A model generated the notes under the pieces. It did not search any database, had not been told where the DNA came from, and saw only the letters and a program-made list of their open reading frames with translations. A stretch of DNA of 54,390 bases. Origin: a bacterium (GTDB lineage Bacteria > 4484-113 > JAFGCY01). The translations under genes were made by a program, and so were the position numbers. Positions 7,686 through 17,113 of the stretch are shown in pieces; position 1 is the stretch's first letter, and every line of letters starts with the position of its first letter. Where the stretch lies: the NCBI GenBank assembly GCA_016932385.1, contig JAFGCY010000027.1, positions 1 to 54,390 on the forward strand. Direction: 5' to 3'.

Positions 7686-7996
7686 AGGATGCAGTACTCC
7701 CCGAAGCGGTCGTCCGCATCGCCGTTCGTGACGATGGTCACGACGCGCGCGCCCGTCTCCGGCGTGGGTTTGTGGCCCAGATGCACCCAGTCCCAAATTC
7801 CGTAAAGGATCAGCTTGCCGCCCATGATCGTCAGCGTGATCTCCAGCGATTCGAACAGCACCAGTTTGCCGGTGGCCGTGTAGTTCCAGAACATGACGGC
7901 GATCATCGTCCACAACAGCGACAGCAGGATATAGCCGATGGTTTTTTTGCTGAAGACGTGCCTGAGCACGGTCTTGAGTTTGCCCGTAATCGTCAT
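7682..7996 (-). CDS. Small inner-membrane protein, DUF2061-like
   Basis: A 104-residue protein with two membrane segments (about residues 22-42 and 46-66). The order KKTIGYILLSLLWTMIAVMF, then TATGKLVLFESLEI, then KLILYGIWDWVHLG resembles DUF2061 proteins (Kxxxyrilgs, TG, E and a final YxxhErxW). The last 25 residues form a soluble tail, EYCIL being the end. AAAGGAGGAA precedes the ATG. Function unknown. The gene is convergent with the hemerythrin gene and overlaps its end. Confidence 0.55.
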   Translation of the reverse strand: MTITGKLKTVLRHVFSKKTIGYILLSLLWTMIAVMFWNYTATGKLVLFESLEITLTIMGGKLILYGIWDWVHLGHKPTPETGARVVTIVTNGDADDRFGEYCIL

Positions 7997-8184
7997 GGGA
8001 TTCCTCCTTTACAGTCTTGATCACCCCGGTCCGGTCTGTGACGGGCTCGGGTTCCGCTACTTGCCTCTATGACTTAATACACGCGGCGCGCCGGAAATAT
8101 CGTATGGGGCCGGTGGCGCGTGCCTGCCGCCGCCAGGCGAGACCGGGTTCGGTTTTAGCTATGCGGTGTTGCGAGGCTGCCGGT

Positions 8185-9183
8185 TCAGGCGCGGCGGAAG
8201 TTGGTCGGCTGCGCCGGTTCGTTGTCGAGAATTCCCGCGATCCGCTCCATCACCTCGGCGGTCAGCTTGGGTACAACCTCCCGCGCCTGCATGTTTTCGA
8301 CGACCTGCGCCGGGCGCGAAGCGCCGGTGATCACCGTGCTGACATGCGGGTTCTTCAGGCACCAAGCCAAAGCCAGTTGCGCCATCGTGCAGCCGAGTTC
8401 CGCGGCGACCGGCATCAGCTGCTTGACCTTGGCGATCTGGGCACGGGCCTCGTCGCTCTCGAACCGTTGGCGCAGCCACTGGTACTTCTCCAGCGAGCCG
8501 CGGCTGTCCTCGGGAATACCGTCGTTGTACTTGCCGGTCAACAGGCCGCTGGCCAACGGGCTCCAGATCGTCGTGCCCAGGCCGAAGTCGCGGTAGAGCG
8601 GGGCGTATTCCACTTCCACGCGGTCGCGGTGGAACATGTGGTACTGCGGCTGCTCCATCACCGGCGGAGTCAGGTTCAGCCGGTAGGCCAGCTCATAAGC
8701 CTGGCGGATCTGCTCGGCGCTCCATTCGCTGGTGCCCCAGTACAAGGCCCAGCCGCGGTCGATCACGTGCGACATGGCGCGCACGGTTTCCTCGATCGGC
8801 GTATCGTAATCCGGCCGGTGGCAGAAAATCAGGTCGACATAATCCAGCTGCAGGCGCTCCAGCGCGGCCTGCGCGCCTTCCACGACGTGCTTGCGCGACA
8901 GGCCCTGGGCGTTCGGTCCGGGGCCGCCCCAGAAGATCTTGGTGGAGACTACGTAGTCCGCGCGCGGCCAGCCGGCCCGTTTCAGCGCCTGGCCCATGAT
9001 GAGCTCGGCCTGGCCATTGGCGTAAACCTCGGCGTTGTCGAAGAAGTTGACGCCGGCGTCCCAGGCGGCCTGCATGCATTCCAGTGCGAGGTCCACGTTC
9101 ATCTGGTCGCCGAAGGTGACCCAGGCGCCGAACGACAGCTCGGAGACCTTCAGTCCCGATGATCCCAGCCTGCGATAGTTCAT
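8185..9183 (-). CDS. Aldo/keto reductase (voltage-gated K+ channel beta-subunit-like)
   Basis: A 332-residue NADPH-dependent TIM-barrel oxidoreductase. The catalytic tetrad is visible as DNAEVY (Asp, Tyr), [10 protein letters not shown] (Lys) and DLIFCHRPD (His). The NADPH-binding tail [20 protein letters not shown] is present. The opening [21 protein letters not shown] and the order of motifs match the YghZ/Kv-beta branch, which reduces aldehydes. The ATG at 9183 is the start because GGAGG lies 5 bases before it. Preferred substrate unknown. Confidence 0.9.
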   Translation of the reverse strand: MNYRRLGSSGLKVSELSFGAWVTFGDQMNVDLALECMQAAWDAGVNFFDNAEVYANGQAELIMGQALKRAGWPRADYVVSTKIFWGGPGPNAQGLSRKHVVEGAQAALERLQLDYVDLIFCHRPDYDTPIEETVRAMSHVIDRGWALYWGTSEWSAEQIRQAYELAYRLNLTPPVMEQPQYHMFHRDRVEVEYAPLYRDFGLGTTIWSPLASGLLTGKYNDGIPEDSRGSLEKYQWLRQRFESDEARAQIAKVKQLMPVAAELGCTMAQLALAWCLKNPHVSTVITGASRPAQVVENMQAREVVPKLTAEVMERIAGILDNEPAQPTNFRRA

Positions 9184-9258
9184 GTCTTCCTCCAAGATGA
9201 GCCGGACCGCTGCCGGCGGCTGTGTTTCACCATAGTAGCAGCCAGTCGGGGCGGCGGA

Positions 9259-9852
9259 TTATGGCTGGCTGGCGGCTGAATCGCCCGGTTCTTCCGCTTC
9301 CGGTCTCGCGGCGGTTGCGGCGGGCTTGAAAACCAGCGCCAGCGAGTTGATGCAGTAACGCTGGCCCGTCGGCTCCGGACCGTCCGAGAACACATGACCC
9401 AGGTGGGCGCCGCAGTTACCGCACATCACCTCGATGCGGTGCAAGCCCAGGCTGTAGTCGTCTTTGGTGGCCACGGCGTCGCTGTCAACGGAGTCGTAGA
9501 ACGCCGGCCAGCCGGAGCCCGAGTCGTACTTGGTCTCGGACTCGAACAGCAGTTGGTCGCAGACGACACAGTGATAGGCGCCGGGCTCGAAATGCTTGTT
9601 GTATTCGCCGCTGCCCGGCGGCTCGGTGCCCTTCAGAAAACAGACGTTGTACTGCTCGGGCGTGAGTTCCTCTTTGGCCTTGGCTTTATAGTCCATGGAT
9701 GCTTCTCCAGCGCTGGTTTGCTCCGCCGCTTCCGCGGGCTGGCTTTCGCTGGCGTTGGCCCGGCGGGAGGCCTGGTCGCAGCTGAACGCGAACAGCAGGC
9801 TCAGCAGCAGGGCCGCCAGCAGAATGATTGTTGTCTGAGTATTCGGTTTCAT
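9259..9852 (-). CDS. msrB: Peptide-methionine (R)-S-oxide reductase, lipoprotein form
   Basis: A 197-residue protein. After a signal peptide with a lipobox-like FAFSC (Cys about residue 25) and a low-complexity Ala/Glu linker comes a complete MsrB domain (about residues 55-175): [24 protein letters not shown] and CGNC (zinc), GSGWPAF and the catalytic RYCINS. It repairs R-form methionine sulfoxide with thioredoxin-like donors. The export signal implies action outside the cytoplasm, where an electron-donor partner would be needed; none is seen in the window. The acidic C-terminal tail is extra. Confidence 0.92.
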   Translation of the reverse strand: MKPNTQTTIILLAALLLSLLFAFSCDQASRRANASESQPAEAAEQTSAGEASMDYKAKAKEELTPEQYNVCFLKGTEPPGSGEYNKHFEPGAYHCVVCDQLLFESETKYDSGSGWPAFYDSVDSDAVATKDDYSLGLHRIEVMCGNCGAHLGHVFSDGPEPTGQRYCINSLALVFKPAATAARPEAEEPGDSAASQP

Positions 9853-9948
9853 AACCGTTAGTACCTCGCGACGCGCTAAATCATCGGCTGGGCGAGCCGA
9901 GAATTTTACGCCGCCCGCTGCCGCTGGCGGGAAGCGCTTAGCCGGGGG

Positions 9949-10077
9949 CTATTTGGTCACCCAGTAATACCAGGTGACCGCCTCATCGGGCGGCACCTTA
10001 TCCAGGCGGACCTTGACCCAGAACTCACGTACTTCACCGGCCTTGAGGTTGTTGATGGCACGCCATCCGCGAGTGCG
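9949..10077 (-). other. In-frame continuation beyond the TGA of the SNase-fold gene
   Basis: Directly after the TGA at 10080-10078 the same frame reads RTRGWRAINNLKAGEVREFW and goes on to DEAVTWYYWVTK before a TAG at 9951. That the frame stays in phase, and reads like the closing strands of an extracellular beta domain (AGEVREFWVKV), makes chance unlikely. The full frame 9949-10824 is 292 codons including the final stop. Possible explanations are a recent nonsense change (TGA from CGA or TGG), a sequencing error, stop readthrough, or selenocysteine. Confidence 0.6.
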
Positions 10078-10824
10078 TCAAACGCCGGAGCTGCAGTAAT
10101 ACCGGACCTCGACCTCCAGGAAGTCGATGAAGTATTCGGACTGGTTGAAGACCTCGAACTCCTCGTTGAGCCACATGCCGTCGATGTAGCTGTCGCCGGT
10201 GCGGCGGAAGGCGACCCAGGTCGCCGGATCGTTGATGTCGACGGCTCGGCGCGCCCACTGGACGTCCTCACCAGCGGGCAGTTCCAGGTCGTCGAGATCC
10301 AGCACGGGGACTGCGGGCTGGGGCGCCAGCAGCTTGGCCAGGTTGAGCAAGTCCGGCCGACAGGCCTGCTCGGCGGCCGTGGCCAACTCGGCCGCGTAAA
10401 TACAACTTTCCGCCTCGTCGGTGAGGTCCGCCAAGCCCTGGCTGACGAGTTCCAGGTTGACCAGGACCAGTTCCGGCCGGCAGCAATGCTCATACCAGAT
10501 CCAGACTTGCGGGCTGGAACCGTCTGCGGCCGACTCGCCGGCGGGCTCGAAGTACACAGCCTTGGCGTTGGCGAGATTGCAGGCCGTGTAGAACGCGGCT
10601 AAGAACGCTTGCGGCGTGCCCGCGGCGAGCTGGGGTGCCCGCAGCCCGTACAACTCGACCTGCTGCGCGGTGCCGTCGGCCAGCGCCAGCAGCACGGTGC
10701 CGGCGTCGACTGTCTGGATGTACTTGACGGGCTCGAGTTCCCCGGCCGGCTCCAACGCCAAGGCCTGGGTGGTCCAGAGGAGCAGGGCGCCCATCATCAA
10801 GCAAGCGTATTTCAGCTTCACCAT
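10078..10824 (-). CDS. Exported SNase/thermonuclease-fold protein, ends at a suspicious in-frame TGA
   Basis: A 248-residue exported protein with a signal peptide ending near ALA (residue 23). The region at about 30-150 follows the staphylococcal-nuclease (TNase) fold: VKYIQTVDAGTVLLALADG, VELYGLRAPQL, then LVLVNLELVSQGLADL and a final helix with AEQACRP. Most catalytic acidic residues of active nucleases are not apparent, so it may bind rather than cut. A second beta-rich domain (about 185-248) follows. The frame stops at a TGA (10080-10078), yet the same frame stays open for 42 more codons, to a TAG at 9951-9949, and these read as a plausible continuation of the domain. See the separate entry. 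Confidence 0.6.
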   Translation of the reverse strand: MVKLKYACLMMGALLLWTTQALALEPAGELEPVKYIQTVDAGTVLLALADGTAQQVELYGLRAPQLAAGTPQAFLAAFYTACNLANAKAVYFEPAGESAADGSSPQVWIWYEHCCRPELVLVNLELVSQGLADLTDEAESCIYAAELATAAEQACRPDLLNLAKLLAPQPAVPVLDLDDLELPAGEDVQWARRAVDINDPATWVAFRRTGDSYIDGMWLNEEFEVFNQSEYFIDFLEVEVRYYCSSGV

Positions 10825-10960
10825 GACTAAACCCCCGATCTATCATCTGAGATGGATTATAGCGGAGCAACCTGATCCAGTTGGCTGAGACTTTGCTAAA
10901 ATCGTTACAAGTTAGGCGGTCGGGTTAGGGGAAACTTGGCTGAAGAGGAAGGATGGTCAG

Positions 10961-11974
10961 TTGCGATTCGTCGCGCAGTTTTTATTAGTGATAACTACCG
11001 GGTGGCTGATCTACGCCGGCTGCGGCGTGCTCTGCCGGGCTGACGGCGGCGCGCCAGTGGCGGCGGTCACCGACAAAAGCCACGAGCTGATTCCGCTTTT
11101 ACCCTGGCACGGCGAAAGCCCGTACTGGCAGTCCGGCCAGGAGTTCTCGGCGGTGGTGGACTCGCCGTTTACCGGCAGCAGCTATTGCGTCGAATGCCAC
11201 GCGAGCCTGGCCCCCGGTTTTCTGAAGACCGCCCACGCACGCTCGCTCAACGACGTGAAGATGCCGTTGGACCGGCAGGGTTGCGAGGGCTGCCACGGCG
11301 CGGGCGGGGCGCACGCCGCGCTGTTAAGTCGCGGCGCCGTCTTCGCCTTCGACTGGAAGGACCCGACCAAGCACAACCTGATCTGCCTGCGCTGCCATGA
11401 GTGGCTGACGACGCAGGCGGAGTGGGAGCACACCAGCCACGCCCGCGGCGGGATCCGCTGCACCGACTGCCACGATCCGCACGTGCCCGCGGACCACGAC
11501 CAGCGTTTCCTGCTTCGGGAGCGCCCGGACACGCTCTGCGTCAACTGCCACCAGGACATCGGGCACGACTTCTTCCGCATGCGCCGGCACCCGATCGTGC
11601 TCAACGTGGAGAACAGCCCCTCGGCCCGGGCGATGCACTGCACGGACTGCCATGACGTCCATCGCGGCGGGGACTTCCGGATGTTGGCGGACGACAACGT
11701 CCGCGACCTGTGTCTGAAATGCCACATCGAGAAGGACGGGCCGTTCCGTTTCCCGCACTTGGCGATGGCCGAGGGCGTCGGCGGGTCCTGCCTGGATTGC
11801 CATCTGCCCCACGGCAGCGACAATCCCTGGCTGCTGGTCGCTGATGGGCGCCAGGTCTGCCTGCAATGCCATACCGACCAGATCGACCACCAACCGGCAC
11901 TGACCTGCTGGACCGCCGGTTGCCACGAGCAGGTGCACGGCAGCAACGAGAGCGTGCTGCTGATGGGAGAGTAG
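10961..11974 (+). CDS. Periplasmic decaheme c-type cytochrome, MtrA/DmsE-like
   Basis: A 337-residue exported protein with nine CxxCH heme sites (YCVECH, GCEGCH, ICLRCH, RCTDCH, LCVNCH, HCTDCH, LCLKCH, SCLDCH, VCLQCH) and a tenth, wider one (CWTAGCH, CX4CH), giving ten hemes. This is the size and layout of MtrA/DmsE/PioA, which carries electrons through an outer-membrane barrel. The N-terminus has a membrane segment ending near CRADGG. The start is a TTG at 10961 preceded by GAGGAAGGA; no in-frame ATG fits. Its stop is 3 bases before the barrel gene, so the pair is an operon. The electron source and the cytochrome maturation genes are not in the window. Confidence 0.88.
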   Translation: MRFVAQFLLVITTGWLIYAGCGVLCRADGGAPVAAVTDKSHELIPLLPWHGESPYWQSGQEFSAVVDSPFTGSSYCVECHASLAPGFLKTAHARSLNDVKMPLDRQGCEGCHGAGGAHAALLSRGAVFAFDWKDPTKHNLICLRCHEWLTTQAEWEHTSHARGGIRCTDCHDPHVPADHDQRFLLRERPDTLCVNCHQDIGHDFFRMRRHPIVLNVENSPSARAMHCTDCHDVHRGGDFRMLADDNVRDLCLKCHIEKDGPFRFPHLAMAEGVGGSCLDCHLPHGSDNPWLLVADGRQVCLQCHTDQIDHQPALTCWTAGCHEQVHGSNESVLLMGE

Positions 11975-11977
11975 GGC

Positions 11978-13741
11978 ATGCGCACGGCGATCATCGCGAT
12001 TCTGGTGCTGTTGTCCTGGCACGCGCCGGTGCGAGCCGAGGAGTGGATCAAGATCTACGAGGACGGCGAACCGGTATATTACGCCGTGGGCTGCGATGTC
12101 AAATTCGTGCGGCCGACGGACGAGGAAATCGACACCGCCAATACGGAGCTGTTAGGCACGGTGCTGGGCTACGGCCCCTGGCGGGCCGACGTTGGCTACG
12201 GCGCGACCGAGTACAACGATACGGTTGACGCCGCCGAGCACTATGGCCGGCGGCGCGGCGGCTACTTCGCGCACAAGGTGGCGGTCCGCGACTACCTGAG
12301 TCCCGGCGACTGGCGCGGGCTGTACGGCGACCATTACGACCCGGGCGCGTCATACATCGAAGCGGACAAGAGCGGCCCGCACTGGAGCTTCGACGGCACG
12401 GGTTTCTCGCGCTGGGGCTATGTCTACGCGCTGGACGACCAGGGCGGCCTGGTGCGTTCCGAACGGCGGCGGCGCCAGGGTGAGATCGCCTGGCGGCGCG
12501 GCAGCATGGACGGTGGCGTCTGGCGGCTAAACGGGCTCTACTACGAGAAAAACGTGGACGCCGTGGCCCGGCAGGCGGCGGATGTGAAATTCCGCCAGGC
12601 CGGTACGAGCTTCCGCCAGGTGGAAGCAGGCTACCAACTGGAGGGCGGCGTCTATTACGGCCGCTATACCAGCGACCGCCTGAACCTGAACAATGAATTC
12701 ATCGGTGGCGAGTTCACCGCGGCGCGCCAGCTGTCCGGCGACGCGGTGATCAGCGCCGAGGTCGACTACCGCCATACCGATGCCAGCCGGCAGAATGGCG
12801 CGGTGGAGCGCCTGCGCGGCGGCGGCCAGCTCAGCTGGGACATCTGCACCGATGCGACGCTGATCACCAGCGCCAAAACCTGCCTGGCGGAAAACACTGT
12901 TTCCGTGGGCAGCGTGGTGGACGGCTACCAGGAGTACAACGGCCTCCTGACCTACCATCCCGAGCCCGGCGTCTGGGTCTCGGCGGGCTACCGGCGGCGC
13001 GAGACCGACCTGGCGCGGCTGACACTGGAAGATCCCGCCACGGTGGCGGCGGCAACCGCCAAGCCGTTGCCGGACTTCAACGTGCTGGACGCGCTGCGCG
13101 TGGATGCGACAAGCGCCAGCGACCGGATCGAGCTCAGGGGCCGGGTGCGCCTGAAGCGCAGCCTGTATCTCTCGGGTTACTACGCCGACGAGCAGTTCGA
13201 CGAGCTGCCGCCGGCACCGGCCTACGGCGGGGGGACGCTGCGAGCGTCGGCCTTTTACGACCGTCGCGAGCAGGGCGACATGCGCCTCAGGTGGGACCTG
13301 GGCGGCGGCGCCAACGTCCAGCTCAGCGGCATGAACCAGACGCATACCAACAACGACCGCGACTCGGAATATACACTGCGGCGCTATGCCGCCGGTTACA
13401 GCGGCCCGTTGGGCGGTAAGTGGCGCTGGACGGCTGGCGTCAGCCGCCACGAGACGCAGGTCAAGCTGGGCCTGGACCCGGCCGCGGAGAGCGCCAGCTG
13501 GAACTACGACGTCAGCGTGGCCAGCTACGGCGACTTCGCCGACTACCGGTTAAGCTGGGCGCACCAGCGCACCGACACCGCGCCGGGCGGCGATTACCAC
13601 GGGGTGGGGCTGGAGCTGACGCTGGCGGACTGGCCGGTCAGCATCAACGCCTGGTACCGCAAGCGCGCGGAATCGCTGGGCGGCTTCGGCGACTACGAGG
13701 ACTCCGGCGTGACCTGCGCCTACCATTTCGAGCTGCGTTAG
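11978..13741 (+). CDS. MtrB/PioB-family outer-membrane beta-barrel
   Basis: A 587-residue protein with a signal peptide ending at VRA (about residue 20). Many amphipathic strands of alternating polar/nonpolar residues rich in Tyr, Gly and Arg run to the end (for example VYYGRYTSDRLNLNN, VWVSAGYRRRETDLARL and VCAYHFELR-type closing strands). It directly follows the decaheme cytochrome (3-base gap, GGGAGAG before the ATG). That fits MtrB, the porin that sheathes the cytochrome in the outer membrane for electron exchange with outside metals or other cells. No extracellular MtrC/OmcA-type cytochrome follows, as in PioAB or DmsEF-type systems. The family assignment rests on context, size and strand pattern. 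Confidence 0.8.
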   Translation: MRTAIIAILVLLSWHAPVRAEEWIKIYEDGEPVYYAVGCDVKFVRPTDEEIDTANTELLGTVLGYGPWRADVGYGATEYNDTVDAAEHYGRRRGGYFAHKVAVRDYLSPGDWRGLYGDHYDPGASYIEADKSGPHWSFDGTGFSRWGYVYALDDQGGLVRSERRRRQGEIAWRRGSMDGGVWRLNGLYYEKNVDAVARQAADVKFRQAGTSFRQVEAGYQLEGGVYYGRYTSDRLNLNNEFIGGEFTAARQLSGDAVISAEVDYRHTDASRQNGAVERLRGGGQLSWDICTDATLITSAKTCLAENTVSVGSVVDGYQEYNGLLTYHPEPGVWVSAGYRRRETDLARLTLEDPATVAAATAKPLPDFNVLDALRVDATSASDRIELRGRVRLKRSLYLSGYYADEQFDELPPAPAYGGGTLRASAFYDRREQGDMRLRWDLGGGANVQLSGMNQTHTNNDRDSEYTLRRYAAGYSGPLGGKWRWTAGVSRHETQVKLGLDPAAESASWNYDVSVASYGDFADYRLSWAHQRTDTAPGGDYHGVGLELTLADWPVSINAWYRKRAESLGGFGDYEDSGVTCAYHFELR

Positions 13742-13921
13742 CCATTGCGCCAACTGCACGTGGCGTAGATTTGGGCGATCCAGCATTCCTGCAATTCAAA
13801 TATTGCTGACTTCACACGCTAGCTATAAACTTATCTACGAGCGGGTAGCATGAAAGGAATGCATCCTTGAATGTGGTGTATTGATCAACATGCCCATCGC
13901 GATGGGTGAAGGGTTTCAAAC

Positions 13922-16900
13922 ATGTGGAGACGTCTACTTCATTGTGCGTTGCTGGTCATTGTCGCAGCAGTCCTGTTTTCCTGTGGTGGCGGTTCCACGC
14001 CGGTGGCGTTGGTGGAACCGATCGCGGCACTGGCCGCCGGATTCGACGAATTGCCGGCGCTGCCGGCCGGCGGCGAATACAACCCGGCCAAGATGACCGC
14101 CGCGGTCACCGTCGCCCAGGACGGCAATGAGGCGCGCGAGAACTCGGCGAATGTGACGTTCGATGGCACGCTGGCCAAGTTCGATCCACAGGCCGGCGAA
14201 GTCGCCTGGGCCATCTTTGAGTTCTCCGGGTCACCGGTGGATGACATCAATAGTGTTGAATACTATGTCAGTAATCGCGATCTGGACGGCCTGGTCTGGC
14301 TGGCAATCTCGGATTACGCCCACGACACCTGGCGTTACTTCGGGCATCGCAACGCGGACCACGCCGAGTTCGTGCCGGACGGCACGGACGGCGACTATGC
14401 CAGCCCCAACGGCTACACGTATCTGATGGTGCTGGCCTGGGACAGCGTATACTTTGAACTGGAGCGGGTGCAACTCACTTACGGCAACCGCTACCCGGTC
14501 ACCGGCCGGATCGTCGACCTGGCCGGCGGCGGCCTGGCGGACGTCCTGGTCACGACCAGTATCGGCGGGACGAACGCGATGACCGATGCCGACGGGTACT
14601 ACACGCTGCCGTGGATCCCCGACGGGACCTGGCACGTGATGGCCTACAAGCCGAGTTATATTTATTTCAACAACCCGCAGGAAGTGACGGTCGCCGGCGG
14701 CCCGCTGACCGGCGTGGACTTCATCGGCGAACGGAATGAGAGCCACTTCGAATATTTGGAGGACGAAGAGCCGAACGACTTCTGGTGGGAAGCACCGAAT
14801 CAGAGTCTAACCGCGCCGGTCTGGGAGTACCTGTCGGTGTCGGATGACCAAACAGACTGCTACCGCTTTGCCTTCTCGGCGCCCGGGCAGTACTGGATCA
14901 AATTCGACGGCGAACTGACGATCCTGTTTCCCTACCTGGAGTTGATGACGAAGGAGGGGAAGCTGTTCGCGACCTCGTCCTTCGTCCGCAACGGCGTCGT
15001 CTACGTCGGATTCAACGTGGCGGCGACGCGCGTCGTAATTGTCCGTGTATCCTGCCGCGGCGGTGGCGGCTGGTATGAGCTTACGACCGGGACCGGCGAG
15101 CTACACTGGCTGTCCGGAGTAGTCAACGCAGGACTGGACCACCTGGAGCGGGCTCCGATCGAGTGCGATGCCGACGGCGAGCTGACATACCTGTGCAGCA
15201 ATCCCAATGACGCGAGTTTCAGCAACCAATTCGCGCCTCCGGTCCTGACAGTCGTTACGCCGGATGCCCTGGGCGAGGAGCATGTCAATTACATTCCGGC
15301 GTCGATCAACGCCGATCTGAGCGCCGGCGACCAGACCGGTCTGACCTTTGACGGCTCGTATATGTTTGCCTTAGATGTTTACGAGCCCAACGATTCCAAG
15401 CCGACGGCGTTTCATTTCGCCTCGCTGCCGATAGCCACCACCAGCGCCTATTTCTTCAGCGGCGATGAAGACTGGTTCCGGTTCACTCCGGCGGCGGGCA
15501 AGCATTTGATTGTCACGCTGGAAGTCGATTACCAGCAGGACGAATGGAACAACTCGCCGGCCAGTTTTGTCCTGGAGGATGGCGCCGGTGATGACCTGGG
15601 CTATGCGTGCACGACCAACAAGGGGCTGGAAATACGCACGGATAGCCCGTGTGATGGCAGCGAATGTTATATCAACATTCACGCGCAAAAAGACCGCGGA
15701 TATAGCTACCAGCTGACCATCGAAGAGATCGACGGTTATCAGCTGGATGTCGGTGTGCTGTGGGACGGTTTAGGGATCTTGGAGGCCCGGGTCGACGTGT
15801 ACAACTTCGAATACGACTGGATGTACACTTATATGACCGACGAAACCGGTAAGACCGCGATCCCCTTTAGCTTCAAGGACGGTGAGGAACTGTATGTCGA
15901 GTTGTTCCGTTACGGCTTGTCCTGCGACCGCTACACACGGCACCTGACCATCGACGGTGCGGACAAGCAGTACTGGTTTGTCTGCGATCCGGAAGCTTCC
16001 GCGGACAGCTGGGAGCCCAACGGCTTCGAGGGCAAGGTTGTCGATTATCCCTTCGAGGCCGATGCGACGATCAGTTCGCTGACCGATCGGGAGGACAAGT
16101 ACATCTTCACGCCGCTGACAACCGATCCGATCCGCGTGCAGGTCTCGACAGCGAACCACGTGGAGCGCTTCTCGCTGTCCTTGTATAACCAGAGCTCGGC
16201 TTCGGAAATCTGCTATCGCACCTGGGCCGGGGATCTGGACATGCTACTGCCGAGTGACGGAACCGTGGCGCACCAGTTGGTTATTCGCAACAGCGAAAAC
16301 ATGGAAACACCGTATCACATCAGGATCAGCGAAACGCCGGGCTACATGTTCAGCGGCACGATCATGGACAACATGTCCTCGCCGGTGCCCTATGCCTATG
16401 TCTGCTGCCCGGAGGCCAATTTCAGGTGGAACAGCGGATCGCCCTGGGACACCGACACAGTGTTTGCGCTGGGGCCCTTCGCCCCCGGTACTTACGAAGT
16501 GTTCGTCTGGGCAGCCAACCACGATCCCGCGCCCGGCAGCCCGTATACGCTGACCGTTACCGATGCCGACGTGACCGAGGACTTCGTGCTGACGCCCAAT
16601 CCCACCGATATCGGGGAGCCGGATAACGACCCGACCATGGCGATGGCGATCGCGTCCGGCGTGCCGTCAGCGGCGAACATCGACGGCGACGCCGATCCGG
16701 AGGACTGGCGCAAATTCACCGCCGGGCCGGGGCTGGTGAATCTCAGCATCACCTATCCGAGCTGGGCCGGGTCCCTGGGGCTGTTGCTGTATAACACCGA
16801 CGGCAGCACGATCCTGCAGTCGTCATATCTGAGCTACACGGGCTACCAGCGCATCGACTATTACCTGCCGGTGGCGGGGACCTTCTATATCCGCGTCGAC

Positions 16901-16945
16901 AATTCCAGCGGGGCCAATGAGTACCTGTTGACCGCAAATTACTAG
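13922..16945 (+). CDS. Giant surface lipoprotein with carboxypeptidase-regulatory-like and PPC repeats (copy 1)
   Basis: A 1007-residue lipoprotein, lipobox LFSC followed by GGGS (Cys about residue 20). An N-terminal domain of about 180 residues (FDELPALPAGGEYNPAKMTA onward) is shared with the next gene. It is followed by a CarboxypepD_reg-like beta domain (VTGRIVDLAGGGLADVLVTT... at about 195-265) and by PPC-type repeats marked by EPNDFWWEA, YEPNDSKPTAFHF with DWFRFTPAAGKHLIV, WEPNGFEGKVVDYPF, and a final EPDNDPTMAMA repeat ending YLLTANY. No catalytic motif was seen; a binding or adhesive role is inferred. GAAGGG lies 8 bases before the ATG. The gene downstream is a paralog over its whole length. 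Confidence 0.75.
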   Translation: MWRRLLHCALLVIVAAVLFSCGGGSTPVALVEPIAALAAGFDELPALPAGGEYNPAKMTAAVTVAQDGNEARENSANVTFDGTLAKFDPQAGEVAWAIFEFSGSPVDDINSVEYYVSNRDLDGLVWLAISDYAHDTWRYFGHRNADHAEFVPDGTDGDYASPNGYTYLMVLAWDSVYFELERVQLTYGNRYPVTGRIVDLAGGGLADVLVTTSIGGTNAMTDADGYYTLPWIPDGTWHVMAYKPSYIYFNNPQEVTVAGGPLTGVDFIGERNESHFEYLEDEEPNDFWWEAPNQSLTAPVWEYLSVSDDQTDCYRFAFSAPGQYWIKFDGELTILFPYLELMTKEGKLFATSSFVRNGVVYVGFNVAATRVVIVRVSCRGGGGWYELTTGTGELHWLSGVVNAGLDHLERAPIECDADGELTYLCSNPNDASFSNQFAPPVLTVVTPDALGEEHVNYIPASINADLSAGDQTGLTFDGSYMFALDVYEPNDSKPTAFHFASLPIATTSAYFFSGDEDWFRFTPAAGKHLIVTLEVDYQQDEWNNSPASFVLEDGAGDDLGYACTTNKGLEIRTDSPCDGSECYINIHAQKDRGYSYQLTIEEIDGYQLDVGVLWDGLGILEARVDVYNFEYDWMYTYMTDETGKTAIPFSFKDGEELYVELFRYGLSCDRYTRHLTIDGADKQYWFVCDPEASADSWEPNGFEGKVVDYPFEADATISSLTDREDKYIFTPLTTDPIRVQVSTANHVERFSLSLYNQSSASEICYRTWAGDLDMLLPSDGTVAHQLVIRNSENMETPYHIRISETPGYMFSGTIMDNMSSPVPYAYVCCPEANFRWNSGSPWDTDTVFALGPFAPGTYEVFVWAANHDPAPGSPYTLTVTDADVTEDFVLTPNPTDIGEPDNDPTMAMAIASGVPSAANIDGDADPEDWRKFTAGPGLVNLSITYPSWAGSLGLLLYNTDGSTILQSSYLSYTGYQRIDYYLPVAGTFYIRVDNSSGANEYLLTANY

Positions 16946-17113
16946 CCGGATCCAGAGCAGGGAACTGGCTGATCGAAGAAACGGCGATACATTATGTGTA
17001 TACTGTTACGTATCGTGGTGAGTGGGTAATATTTCTGGCAGATCCGGTGTACCGGGAAAAACCGGTACGGTATTGACGACTTTGGCCCGGAAATAAGCCG
17101 TGGAGGGTAAACG

